64,000 nt of DNA, from the NCBI GenBank assembly GCA_018873245.2, contig JAEMBT020000008.1, forward strand, positions 1,550,001 through 1,614,000. The letters run 5' to 3'. Below are positions 1-14,400 of the stretch, piece after piece. The first letter of the stretch is position 1; every line of letters begins with the position of its first letter. The stretch comes from Archegozetes longisetosus. Lineage: Eukaryota; Arthropoda; Arachnida; Sarcoptiformes; Trhypochthoniidae. The position numbers and the translations under genes are program-made. The notes beneath the pieces are model-generated. The model searched no databases. It was not told the DNA's origin and was given only the letters and a program-made list of their open reading frames with translations.

Positions 1-3000
1 GAGTGTATACTATAAACTAAGGTTTGAATAATTAAGTCAAATATAGATGTATTCATATAGAAGTTTATTGAGAAATAGATAGCAATTTGAGATACAGTTA
101 AAACACTACTGCTTCGCCAAATCGCTGCCGTAATAACCTTTGCTGATGAGCGCAGACATCAATTCCCAAATTAGTTGAGTAGAACCTCGCCTCAAATAAT
201 AACCTAATCTCCAAGTTTAATCAAATTACAGAAATCAATAACTCTAAAGCTTATCTTAATGTTCTTATGACCCCTACTCAATAAATTAAACCGATTCTTA
301 GAGGCATTTTATGTAAGCGAATCTCAACTCATAGCAAAAACAAAATATATATATATATAACGTTGTATAACGTTATACATTATTGAAAAAACTATAATAA
401 ATTCAATCCTACAACATATTCAAATGTTATAATTAAGATCTGTCATGAATATCAGTTTCCCAAATTTATTTATTCATAAACTTTAAATACGACACATATT
501 TCATGAATAAATTTGAATTTTTTACTTTGATTTTGACTCAGTTTTCAAGTCATTAATGCCTTTCGTATCTGATTTTCCGTTCATATTAGTCTTAAATTGC
601 TTCCAATTTAGTTGGTAGATCCCAAACTTACTTTCTAAACAATAGAAACAAATAACCAGCTCAACAAATAGTCATTTTTTAACCTCTAAAAGACTAGACT
701 TGAAAATTTGTTGGTGCTTTCAAGGTATTGAAAGACTTTTAAAACGAATTTAAGCGTCGTATGAGAGACTGTAATTTTTGCTTCGATGTAGAGAACTGTA
801 AATCCAACACGAGACTTAGAGACTGTTTGCAAATTGATATAATAAAAGCTGATTTGACATTCTAAACGCTATAGATTAGAGCGGTTTAGATTCAACTAAA
901 TTAACAGTAAAACGAAAAGGTTTGCAAACTTGATCTAGAATAAGCGTGTGATTCAAATCTGAAGTGATAGCTGTTTAGAAATGATCAGAATTAAGATTTA
1001 ATACATCAGTAATTATAATGTAAGTGAATTGAAACACCAAAAGGCAAAAAGAGAAACGATAAAAATACACTTCGAATGTAATGTGCTTTCAATCTATTTG
1101 AGACTAGAGATTAAAATAATTAATTTAAACTCTCAGCTTAAATATTGACTGATTAAGTAAAATGTGAATTAAGTAATCGCTTTAGGTTTCATCAAAGACT
1201 GTAGACTTTGAAAATACTAAAAACCAAATATAAACTTATATTACGGCTCAGTTTATCAATTATTTGACTAAAAGAATGCGATTAAAAGTATATGAAACGA
1301 AAGATAAGAAGCACTTTCGTTAAATAGAAGCTAGTGCTCAATGTGTTTTACAGGAAATAACCTGGGCAATAAAATCAAAGTTCAATTGATAGGTTTATAC
1401 GGCGTAATGGCGGGATTGTATAACATAAAAAGTTAGCTTCAATGCAAAATATTCGGGCCGGAGTGGAAACAAGAGGAAAAGAGAAATAAATAAATAGTCC
1501 TAATAGGAGTGATAGTTTGGCCTTAACATAGATAGCAGTTATATTGTTGATCAAGAATAAAATAAAGAGTCAAACCATCCTTTCTCTACCAAAACAAATA
1601 AGCAGAGAATCAAACAAAGGCAGGCGAGGTTCGAGTAATACGCCAAACAATAATAGAGATGATAAAAAATTCGGGCGTTTATTTCATTTGTTCACTACCA
1701 CTATTAGCAATCATCTAAATATAGCTTATTGTGCAATGAGAACATTGGTAGCTATTGCCCATCACTAACAATACCTGTCTTTCAATAATAGCTACCCTCA
1801 ACTTCCACTACTTCTCCGTTCACCCAACTTTTTCAATCAGACCATTCGCTATCACTTCACTTTTTTCTTATCGTTTCTGTCTTTTTCTCTAACTGTACCC
1901 AAATTACTGGTTATATGTCTCGAAAGTTAGCATTACAATCAAATCATTTCAATGACAAATTCATTTGAGAAGACAAAACACAGAAAAACTCATTTTAAAC
2001 ACCATTTTAAGCATCGGATCATTTGGACATGACTCGAAGCGTGTTTTCTATAAATCAAATATAATTAATTGATTGAGACTTATATAAAAGCCTAATGACT
2101 AGCAATTGACAGTTTGACAAATGGAGAAACATTTGTGATAAGTTAAGTGGCGAATCAATATATTTATATTTTAGAAATTTTCACACGAAAACTGGCTTCA
2201 GAAAATTGGTCAAAAACACTGATTAAATCGATTCGCAATATTGTTAAGTATTTCGTACTCAATTGTAACAATTATCAAATGTCTTATAACAGCCAAGTTT
2301 CGTGAGTCTATCAAATTAGAACAGACTAATCGTTTGCCACTTCAAGACTGCATTGACTGTATAAATAAGATATACATTGACGAGACTTAACATCTGTTAC
2401 TATTATAGTTTGGAAAATGAATGCAAGTTATATCAATTTAAAGGTTATTCGCATCAAAAACACTTATTGGTAACGCAATTGCTAACAGTTTAAGTCAAAT
2501 CTGATTTAAGTTTTGGATTAAAAACTCCGATAATAAAAAAAGAGTCTATGCTTAAAGAAATGTTTAATTAGGAGATCAAATCGATTTCCAAGAATTGAGA
2601 TACACTATGAAACAGTTACAAAAATAAAAATCCTATTTTCCAAAATACCAGAAAGTTTAGCGATTAGTACAGCTTTTTACGATAACATAGTTATTAACAG
2701 ACAGATAGAAATATCATAAAAATTAATTTGCAAACGGAGAGCACTGGCTATAGGGAAGAGTTAACTGTCTTTCAATCTTAAGTGATAAATAAACTCTAGC
2801 GTCAAGTTAGCATTATTTATGTAACATCTTAATTTTACTCATTAATTACATAATTATTGATTAAATTAGAAATAAGACGTTAATAAAACTGAGATTTAAG
2901 CTTAAATTTGTGAATAAGCATCGAAGCATTATGAACAGAAAACTTGTTTCAGCCACAAATAAGAGTTAAACGAGGGGAAAATACACAACTTTTATCTTCA

Positions 3001-6000
3001 GATAACATATTAGAAATAAGAAATGAAAACAACTATTTGGTGTCCTAATTGTTTCTCTATTTTGTTTGTTTGCTTTTCTTCAAAAATTGTTCAAACTTTA
3101 GAAAATTGAGCAAAACTTTTATGGGATAGTGTCACGAATGATAAAGTGATGCATTTATTACATATTCTGAATAAGTTTTATCATCAGAACGGAAAGGTAG
3201 GGAAAAAAATAAATAAAATGAGAACTATTTTGCTGTCAAGAGAAATGGTTTTATAATCAAAAGTCATTAAAAGAGAAGAATGCAGTCTCGGTAGTGATGA
3301 TGAAATCACGCAAATCAGTTGCAAACATAAAAGAGTTAGAAATAATTCTTAAGCTAATAAGTGAGCGCACATTCAGCTAAATATATATAAATTGCAAAAT
3401 GGCTTTAATGGCATATATTATATATGCGGCTCAGTTTGAATTTAATAGTCTGCAGAAGAAGGAAATGGGACTCTCAGAGCACTTCATCATCAGTGATATA
3501 ATCTATTTAACAAATCAGCAACAATTTCTTTTATGTTTGAACGTTTTTAAGGCTAATCCTTGTTCGAGTTAGGGTTTGGGCTCAACAGTTTCCTCGAGTG
3601 AAACGCGAATCGCAAATCATTTTGAGCGAATAGGAGACGAAGTGATCATTGATGACAAACTAAACTGCAATGCGAGCTATAGTTTGAGCGCTTAACCAGA
3701 AATGCCGTTTTTATATAAGTGGCATCTCCTGGAATCGCAATTTCTTGATTCACTCCAGGAATCACTGCATTCCTCAGCACAAACCTAACCAAAAATGGCT
3801 CAAATATGAAGCTTTTAAAAGTAAAGCCCAGCGAGAAGGCCAACAACTGTGCAGAAGAAGAAGGGATACGACTTATAAGAAATATATATGCAGTTTATAT
3901 ACCTGTGAATACTGAACAGATGATAACGTGATATCGAGTCCACTGACCCTAAACTAATTAAAGGAGACCTTCAGTTGAGAAGTGGCTTCGAATAAAGTAG
4001 TGGTAAATACGATCTCATGTCACACAATCCATCAGTTCAGACACATTTCACTACTGCATAAGAATTTATTTCTTGTTAGACTCATTTTAATCTTTGTCTT
4101 ATTATTCGACCACACATTCAACACACTAATTAAATTGATTCTTGTTTGAAGACTAAAACCTGCAAAATTTTCTTAAGTAATAACTCGAATAATATTTGAA
4201 AAGAAGAAACTTTACGACAGTATAGAAAATATTTTTAGTGACAAAACGAAAAAAGTCAATAAAAGAGTTAAACGGCTGGTGAGAAAAGAAGAGCTTAAGA
4301 GCTACGATACTGTTTATGAGTGTTAGAGTAATAAGAAGAACAAAGAAAAGAAGAAATATTAAAGAAAAAATTAAAGAAAGTCTCTGACAGTATTTTACTA
4401 TTAGTTTTCACACCCGATCCCTCCCTGCCCTCAAACTATAAATGTAAAAAGAAGTTCCGCTGCAGTGCCTTAAGGGCCAAGGACTCAATTTTAATGTATT
4501 TTCTAGTTCTTTAAAAGCTAGCGATCCTAATCACTAAAACACAACCCAGTCTTATAAAACCTTTTTGAAAGACCAGGTTTTGAGACTTTTGACAAATGCT
4601 TAGCATAGGTTCGAGATCTATGTGCATGAGTGGTATGAATGCAATCAGTGCTATAAGTGCTGTGAGTGCTGCGACAACGAGAACCCAAAACCTCATTTTG
4701 CACAACAATCAAAACCCAATCTGAAGGCATTACATGTATTCATGAGAAAATCTATTTCTCTAGTCTAACTCTTCCATACATTTGACTCGATAATTGTGCT
4801 GCTCATCATGTTGCTGATGATGGGCTGATATAAAGACAGGGCTAAATAATAACCAGAGAAAGTGATGCATTCAGCAGATTGTGTACTAATTTACACAATC
4901 ACTTAAATCATGTCAAATGCACACGAATTACATTGATTCGAAAGTAATGTTAGAGATTAGCGGAAAAGAAATGTCCAATTGTTTGGCTTAATAGAAGCGA
5001 GCGATAGAAAAAAAAATTAGAGAACAAGAGGGAGAAGAGAAAGCAAATTATGATTGTTAAAAGAGCCATTCATTTATACAACGTAATGTTGAGTTTGATA
5101 GAAATAGAAATGTATTTAATAGGAGTAGGGTTTGAATAGAAAAGGGATTTATAATTGTTATCTATTTAGGTGGTGTCATAGGAAATGTGAGCTAACAGTC
5201 TATTTATTGCCAGGCAAGGGAAACAGGCCTTATAAAACTACCACAAAAATAATTCACCATAAGATAAATTGATTGCATGAATAGTAATTATAACACTTTT
5301 TAAGGCCTACTTCTCGACCAAACTCTGTCAACGATTTCTTTTCCTTTTAAGAAAACAATTGAATTTTAATTAATCGAACCTAACCTTAGATGCCATTAAC
5401 GACTAGTTGAATGTTGACATTTCAATCCGGTACATGAAAAGGAATTAATGAAAAGTTATATTATAATTGAGTCTTTTCTTGTTCTTTACTCGAGCACTAA
5501 AAGGGCGTAAATTTCGTGTTATATTCACTTGAGTTGATTCACAAGTTTAAAAGTGGAGATAACTTAAAGACAAGGCTTTTTAAGTTTAATTTCTCAATAT
5601 AACAACAGTTAAACAACAAAAAGCATTTCATAGAATATTCATCAGTCGATAAGTTGTATTCAAAATTCAAACTAACAATACATGAGCTGAACAGAAAAAC
5701 TTTTGACAGTCAGTCACAGTTGGGTTTCTATCAAAGCGTTCACAAACAAATTTGCACATTAAATGACTATCTCTTCTGACGAAAAAATTGATCGTCACTC
5801 AAGTGTTACTGAATTTGGTTGAATAAATGTTGTAATCAGTTATTTTAGTAGTTTTTCAGCTAAAAAATGTTTGAAAAACATAAATAAACAAATTGATAGA
5901 TGACCGAAATGTTGGCATGATTTGCAAGATAAACATTGATTTAGGTTTTAGTCAGTCTAATTTGAATGGGACACATTATGATTATAATCCGGTAATTGAT

Positions 6001-9000
6001 TCAAGTATTTAAATGGTGTAAACGGTATACACCCAAATATTATATATTCTAGCATTGAATTTAATGCGTATAACTCTCGCCTCAACCGACTTTCTCTTCG
6101 ATGGCATTAGAATCAAAAATAATAATTAATTAGTACGAGTCTAATTAGGAGTTGTGTACACTTTCTGACTTACAAGTTAAATGAATGGTTGACAGATTTC
6201 ATTAATGACGATATAAATCATTTTAGAAATTTCACTGCTTCTAATATAATCGATTGCCAATTCAATTGATTCATGTTGAGGGCAATTAGATATGTGTAAC
6301 ATATAATTTCTAGCTTTTCATTATTTTGTTGAAAAAAAGTAAATCAATTTTTTGATAAGATTAAGATCAAGGCTTGCATTAACTCTTCAGTGAGATTTGC
6401 GCTGTTTTTTAATTCTTTCTCTGATCAATAAATAAGTTATTTAGAGGTGAAATAAGTTTGAAATGCGTTTCAAATTCAATTAGTTCTGTGTCGACTTGAA
6501 AAATAAATCCACTTTTCTTGAAAAAATTGAAAATAATTTGCAAATAAATGCTAAATCAAATAAATATTAAAGAGTTGATTAGCGTTTAGTTTTTTTAACC
6601 TCATAATAATATAATTTTACATAAGCAGAAAAGTTATAGTTGAACAAAAAAGTTTATATATTGCAAATTGAATTAGACTACAAGAAAATAAGTATTATTA
6701 AGGTTAAAAAGTTATTTTATGATTGGAATAATAATATGATTGTTTTTAATAACTTTAAAGAATATGGAAAAACAGCTCTAAAACGGTTAAGTTCTAAGAA
6801 AAATGGCTTATGAGGCACACATGTAGTGAATGGTGACCCGAACAAACCTGACTATAATATGAATAAGTTGAATATTGCATAAGGTTTGCTTTTAAAGTTA
6901 GTTTCAAATTACAAATCGGTGGTTCACTCAATTGCAATCAACAATTTCATAGACATTTCATACATAGATAGGGGTATAAAAAAGTAATATATTTATATAT
7001 AAATATATAAGTCATAAAGCAGTTTGAAAACAAGGAAGAATTTGTTAAATATTTATTATCGGTACGTGATTTGGATAAGACATAAAAAAAATTAAAGAAA
7101 AACTAAAAAAGTACTACTAAATGAAAATAAGATTTTAGCCATAAAGTCAGGCTCAGGCAGTTCAACGTTAACCTCATTACTTACAACTATTTTCATGCAT
7201 TTTTAGAGCATTTTTTAAATCATTTTTTAGATCATTTTTTACTGGTTTTCGGTTAAACAACAGTTGCGGTTCATCTTCAAACTATACCTCTATTTACTCA
7301 CTAATTGTTTGATTTGATTTTGCCCAACAAATCGTTTCTACTTCTGCCAAAATGACTGTTTGAAAAAGCGCTCAAAAACAATCGATTCTTTATTTTTGTG
7401 TCACTTGAACAGAAAATATAAGTATAAAACCCTATTAAATCTTATCTAATAAATAGTTTGCCATTTTTGCAAATTTAAAGCTTACGAACGAATCGTAAAC
7501 CCATCGATAAAATATGTATTTTTTATGAACCTATCGCTCAGATTTTTAAAGTTCAAAAATATAGCATTAGATAAAAATTTTTGACTTATATTTATGACAA
7601 TCATATTGTGAAACAAGTTTCAGCTGCCTATGAAATATTACATTTTCTATACTGAATCAAATCATTTATATGAGAATCAGCTATTAATTCTGATCAACAC
7701 ATCGATTTCAATGATTCCAATAACTACTAAAATCCTGATCAAAGTAACAACTTTCAAACTGAAATCTTTTAGATTTTGGTCTCAAGTTTCAACACTAGAT
7801 TCCAAAAAAGTTACTCAAGCCTAAAGTTGAATCTGAAATGAAATGAAAAATTGAGCAAAATATGAATTTGAAAAAGCAACAAATAGTAGAGAAGCAGTAA
7901 CTAAAAAATTAGAATTTGTTTTGAAAAACTAATGACCAATTTCTCAAATAACTCGATTTACAAAAAACATTTACTGATAAGTAAAGGCCAGCAATAATAT
8001 GAATGAGTAATAGATTTTTTAAATACATAAATCTAAAAAATGAAAATTAATAAAAATGCAAAAAACACACAAATGTTTGGTTTAGAGCCCACCCAAAACG
8101 TAATAATTGAAATAAATCAAAGGTATGATTGCTGGCGCTAAAAGTTTTGTCGACTAATATAAATGGAAAAAGTAATAAATAACAGATGCAAATCAATATT
8201 ATAAGTAAACTGAAACAAATTGAAGCCAATCAACAAATAATTGAAAGCTAAAGAATGTTTAATAATATATCTTAAATGAATTTCTAAATTCAATTTGAGT
8301 GACAGTGAACGCAGTTGTTGTTAATGTGCTTAAAAAGTAACAAAAAGATAATTCGGTTCCAAATCAAAGCAAGTAATGGATTGAGCACTAGCTCATCATA
8401 TTTGAACTTAGATTTAAACAGACAAAAATTAATTGAAATCATTGTAAAATTACAGCTTTAGAGATACAGCTATTATCGCAAAGAGGAGATTAAGAGCGAA
8501 GTCAATTAATTTATATAATTTTGACAATTGGGGAAACATAACATATGATGTTCTGAAACAGTTTCTCATCTAATTCTATAGGGAATCACTTATTATAAAG
8601 TCATATTTAATTATAATTGATGAACACAACTACACTGAAGGCTCTATTTGAAGATAGTTTAGAAAAAAAAACATTCAAAACTATTTATTAAATGTTCCAA
8701 ACCTGACCCGAACTTCAGAGTTGACATTAGTTTTAAAAAATGATATTAGATATAGAATGGGTGGATACCAACATTTATTATCTCCCAGTCGATTATCTCT
8801 CAGCTGATGTTTTACTAAAACATTACTTTTTATTTAATATTCAACAGAAACTCCTTTATATGCCTCACAATAAATTGATTTCAATATTCAATATCATACT
8901 AAATGTTTAGATATACTGTTACGCGAAACTATTACTAATTAATTTGATAAACTATCGCAACCTTTTTCACTATTAATTATGTCTCTCCTTAATGAGTTTA

Positions 9001-11127
9001 ACCTAAAAATTAGTTATTCATACGATAGGCGTGTAAGATAGCCAAATGATATAAAAGTGAAACATTCAAGTTTAGAAAGTATTTTATTGTTCATTGAATC
9101 CTCTCCAATCAACAAGTATTTCAATATTTTTCTATTCAAGTCTGATTTAATCCTATACTCGCGCTCAACGCTACCTTAAACACTAAAAAAAACCGAAAAT
9201 TCTTCTCATGATTATAAGCAATTCGTCAACACTTAAAGCAATAATAACTTAGTTTTGATAACAAAAATTTCTCTGATAATAAGATGAAATATTTTAATCC
9301 GAAAACTGAATAATATATGAGAAAACTGTCAGAAAGAGTGATTCAATAAGTTGATAGCTAGAAGCAGTTATCAGATAAACATCAAATAACTAACATATCC
9401 AATCAATTGAATTAAGAGAAATGCAAGCTTTCAGTTCATAGAGACCTTAAAATCAAACTAAATTCAACTTGAAGTCTATGAAAATCCCTGAACTGCTTAA
9501 ATACTATTTTACATTCTCTACTCTAAACTGATTGAGTGAAACAATTAGTTACACAGTATTTAATAAATAGTCGGATAAAAGTATTAATAAAGTTAATCAG
9601 AAGAAGGAAAACAGAATAAATTAAGTAATAAGTTAATAATTGAGAATTGATTAGTCCTAACCTTGAGCTCTATAAGAATTTGAGCGTAAATATCAATTCA
9701 TTTTTCATATTATTGCTACTGCTTGTTGTATATTATCATAATTTTCAAGTTTATTTTATTTCACCTTTTTATTTGAGAAATCAGTTTTTAATTCAAATAC
9801 TATTCAAATATTATTTTAAACACTCTTTCAAACACTATCTCAGACACCATTTCAAACCATTTATATTTGTCTCAACTCTTTGTTTAGCATTTATTTATCG
9901 CTTTATGTAAACATTTAAATAGGTTTTAGTTTCATGTTTGAACTTTTAGTCAAATATTAGACTAAATTTGTTTCAATTCTCTTAATAAGAGTTTAAATCA
10001 ATTAAATTGTTATGAAAGAGGAAATTATTCAAAACTTGATCATCAATTATTGACATTAGTTTTTCAGATCAAACCACTATTTGAAATGTGAAAACATGTC
10101 AAAAAAATAATGTATTTATTAAAAGCTATTCTATTTGTGAAAGAAATACGGATACTACTCAAATCTAATAACGATTCGATTTGCAAACAGTTTATTAAAA
10201 ATATAATCAAAGAAGTATTGATTTAATATCAAATTCAAAGCAATTGATAAATACCTCAAAAAATTGATATCATTTTATGTTGAGATGAGACGTAATTATT
10301 GATAAACCAAAAAATAAATGACATAATTATCTATTAACTAATAGATGATTAATAGCTGAAAAGCGTTAATCCACTCATTGAATTAATTGCTATTTAATTA
10401 ATATCTGAAGCAAAACACTAATACTTAATTGAGTCTGACTTATGATCGTTCGCCACATTTTTAAGTAGTGGTTGTTATGGAAACAATGCATAGTTGTTTT
10501 GCTTCTGTTTTACTTTCACTTTCATTTGATAAGTGGCGGAACCCAAGTAGCGGAACCATTCAAATTACACATAATCGACAAATTAAAGCATAATCAAATT
10601 GAATTTAGATCAAAACCTATTCAACTCAAATATAAACTCAATATTTAACTCTAAAAAATTTGAAACAAATTTGAATTCTCTAAATACCGATTTAAAAGTT
10701 TTGAAAACTTTAAATAAAATATGGTTTTTATATCAAGTTTCAGAGCTTGTCAGTCATTAGTCACTATTTATTAGTTCACTTCTGGAAAAATCAGGTCTCA
10801 ATAAGAAAAAAAATTAAAAGCTCACAAAACAGATCCGCAATTGAAGTTAATTTCAAAAAATAATAATAATCGATTTATTTGTTTCAATTAATTGTAATTT
10901 TGAATGAATGCAGTATTTTCAAAATCATATTCGGCCACTAATGAGTTTATAGACCTCTAACTCTAATTTAAGTGACAGCATATTATGCAACACATTCGTT
11001 GCATTCAGTGTATTGAAATGCATTTGAATACATCTGAATTTGAAACAAAAAACTGTCACTTCTCAAAAGTTGACAAAAACTTGGCTTCACTCAAAACAAC
11101 CAACGATTAAGACTTGAATTAAAAATA
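1..11127. other. AT-rich DNA with no supported gene
   Basis: Open frames here are under 90 codons, scattered on both strands, with compositions expected of random AT-rich DNA. I saw no splice-linked exon chain, tRNA-like box pair, long repeat or recognisable domain. A short run of related nonamers of the AGTGCT type sits near 4,640-4,670. Long introns or regulatory DNA of a gene lying outside the window cannot be excluded. Confidence 0.6.
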
Positions 11128-11409
11128 ATGTCACTTCAAGCTTCTATCAATTCGAGATCTGCTGCGTCTAATTTGATTAAGATCAAAATTATTAGTCAAG
11201 AATCGGAAGAATTGACAATTCGCGTGAAGAGTAGCATCATGTTTGAGAAAATAATGTACATGTATTGCAACAGATATAACTTAGATATCGGTCTCTTAAG
11301 ATTCTTCTACGATGGAAGACGTATTGGAAAATATGATACACCAATCATCCTAGAGATGATGGACAACGACACCATCGAAGTTATGTCAAGACAAGTCTCT
11401 GGGCATTGA
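11128..11409 (+). CDS. SUMO-like ubiquitin-fold protein lacking the diglycine
   Basis: This intronless 93-codon frame aligns over its whole length with SUMO/Smt3. The beta-grasp begins at IKIKIISQESEEL, followed by the YCNRYNLD helix and the LRFFYDGRRI strand-turn that matches LRFLFEGQRI of SUMO, and then MDNDTIEVM. SUMO normally ends QTGG plus a short tail removed by sentrin proteases, and is then attached to lysines through that glycine. Here the end is QVSGH, so the diglycine is Ser-Gly. Either conjugation is lost or weakened and the protein acts only as a non-covalent binder, or this is a diverging retrocopy. The frame is intact and an ATTAAA signal lies about 215 bases downstream, so a recent dead copy is less likely. 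The start is the only ATG that gives a normal SUMO N-terminal extension. Confidence 0.85.
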   Translation: MSLQASINSRSAASNLIKIKIISQESEELTIRVKSSIMFEKIMYMYCNRYNLDIGLLRFFYDGRRIGKYDTPIILEMMDNDTIEVMSRQVSGH

Positions 11410-14400
11410 CTTTCACATTAGTCGCCATTTGTTGCATTCGTTCATCTTTAAATAGATCTGAATATTCACAAACCTCTTTCAGATTACAATTTGAATGAAA
11501 GCATTGCTACTCATAGTAAACTTTTTATTATAATTGTAAACGTTATCTGCTTTTAGTATTAATTTTGTCTGCCATTATTGTGAATTTTGTATGATTTTTA
11601 TGTAAATTAAATGACTTAATGAAACATTAAACAAATTTTATGATCTGTTCACGTGAAACAATTATTTAAGCATAACAGTTTTGCTAAAAAAAATAGAAAA
11701 ATAGAAACAAACTTAAAATGAAAGCTAAACTAAAAACTAAAAAGAAAAATGAGAAGGCTATAGATAAAAATAAAAAGGTAATGATATAGGGTTATAGTAA
11801 AGAATAGTTTAATAGAATTACTGTAATAATAGAATTAATATAAGATGTAATGGTTGTATTGTAGAAGCATTAATACGTGGTATGAGTTCGTGCAATACCG
11901 CTTAGATTGACAGCTAATTCATTAATCACTGAAAAAATATAATTTTATCAGTAAGTCATGCAGTTTTATAACATAATTCTCTCTTTATATAATGTTTTCT
12001 CTGGGGTTTTCATTATTAATTACAAGTGGAACGTGTTTTCTTTTTCATATTACATAAAACATAGTTCTTATGATTTATTCTCATCGATAATTACTGTTTT
12101 GTACGAAATTAAGTCATTTAACCAAATCATTACACAAATCGCAACTCTTTCAAACTCTTTGAATGACAAACCAATAAATCTGTTTTTTGCTAATTATAAT
12201 AAACTTAAAACGCAATGGTTTAAGGCTTAAAGCGAGAATGCCAATTAAATTGCAAATAAATAATCATGTTTAAAACAATGAGAGCAAAGCGCGAATCAGT
12301 TCATTCGTATTTAGACGCATTTCAAACAATGAAATGTATTAGTTGCCTTAATATCTTGCAGTCTAGCTGTGATGATCTATATATACCGTAATAAGGGAAA
12401 AAGTTTTGCGTCACTGAAAGCACGTGTTTCACATTAAATGCAAATTAAGGACAAGGGTTTACGAGTTATGCATTTCAAACTTCTATTAAGAATCTAAAAG
12501 TACTGGTCTCTAACTTGAGTCCTAAATGAAGTATACACTGATAGTAATGTAAAACTTTTTCGCTAGTGATCGTAGTTATAAAACAAACCATACAATAGTT
12601 AAAAGTGTTGAATTTAGCAGAAATCGAAGCCGAAGCGTTTTAGATAAAACTGCGAGTAATCTGATTTATTGTCATGTATGTTTTTTTAAACAGGCGACAT
12701 TGAATTTTTTCAAACTGAATCATTTTGATTAAATGTGATCATGATATTTTCGATATGATAATCCTATTCAATAGAGTTTTACGATATTGCTTAAGGTTGA
12801 ATTTAAGGTTAAGCCCACAATCTCCGGTTTACTACTAGAGTCAAGTTATATTAGAGCTTAGCTTGATGTCAGCTTCAAAGAAATTTAAGAAGACAACAGT
12901 GTATCTCATGTGAAAATAAAAATTATTGCAAATTAAATTAATGAATGCACGCAATTGAAAATATTCTTCAAAACGGCTCACATTTCTTTGAGCTTTCAAT
13001 ATATTGCTGTCTTAAAAACTTTTAGTACCTCAAAGTTGAAGTATTTTTAGGACTTGGAGCTGAAGGACTTTGAATGAAAAATCTAGAACTTGAACTTAAA
13101 GCATATTGAACTAACACATTAGTGCACATTTTGATTAATTTCAACCTCAACTTCAGTAATTCAAGTCTTGAGGTGAGTTAAGAGTTAAAGTGAACTTGCA
13201 ATGTCAATTATAAACTTTTATCCTTTAAACTTGACTTTTATCTTAGGAGATAATTGAAGCGAACGGAAATCAATTATCTCTAAGCTTACTTAACAACATT
13301 AAGTCACTTATATAGTTCGTGAGCAAAAATACTTTCTTAATTGTATTCGAGTTTTAAATTATTGTTCGAACAATTAAGTTAAACAATTCTGGTTTGAATG
13401 TGAAAGCCATGACTCAAAACACAGAATCACTGACCATAAAGTTTGGCAAACTTTAGTCGCATTTATCCAAATTTTAATTGATTCATTAATTTTCAGTCGA
13501 TTCTTACGTTGACTAAAGAATGAGTTTAATAATGAAAAAAATTTATTAGGAATGAGATGAAGTTTTAGTAAAACCAAATATAAGTTATGGAGTGGTTAAC
13601 TTTGACCAAAATCTATAGATTTAAATTTATAAATAAGTTTAGAAATGCTTTTAAAAGAAAAATTTGGAGATTATTTCCGGTAAAATTATCATATTATCAA
13701 AGAAAAACATCAATGAACGAGGAGTGGTTTCAAGTTTTTCATTTTAATTGATTGGGATGCCTCTAATGGTTATGAGAAGGAAGACCTTCAGAAAATCCCA
13801 ACTATTTAGAAGTTGTTTCCTAAAGCAAAGTGACAGAAAATTTCATAATAAATGCCAAGAGAGCTACTAAGTAATAAATGTGGTTTAATAGCTTATTATA
13901 GCTGTATTTATATTTGTTGGATTCTGTTAAGAATCTTAAAACAGATTATAATGTAATGATAAAAGAGATTTTTTACGGTGAAAAGAACAAAGTTAGGGAA
14001 AACCTGGATTTCTATTACAACCTAATTAGAAAATTAGTGTTGTTATGGTTTTATGCATTTTAAAACTTTTTAATCGGCTCATTATGAATTCATTAGTTTT
14101 AGCAAAACAGTATTATTAATGTTTATTAATCGAAAAATTAGTTTTATTTTCCTAGAATTCCCCCAAAAGCAGTTGAATAAAGATTGAATTCTGATTAATT
14201 TCTGATTAAATTTCTTCAGAATAAGTTAGTTTTAAAATAAGTTTTAGCCATTTTCTAGTACGAACTCAGTTGTTAGTCAAGTTGTGAGAAGTTTTTTTGC
14301 CAAACCCTTCATTTCTATATAGGCGTAAATTGAGTAACTATTACAGTAGACAAATAGTTGTCCATCACTTCAAGATCTCAAATGTTAATAGATATCTTTG

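Noticed and set aside
1544-1768. 74-codon plus-strand frame
   Set aside because: Starts with a non-ATG codon, has low-complexity composition, and shows no domain or splice context.
3646-3846. 66-codon minus-strand frame
   Set aside because: No recognisable family; length expected by chance in this much AT-rich DNA.
9647-9910. 87-codon hydrophobic frame
   Set aside because: Phe/Leu/Tyr richness is what TTT/TTA/TAT-rich DNA gives in this frame; no supporting signal.
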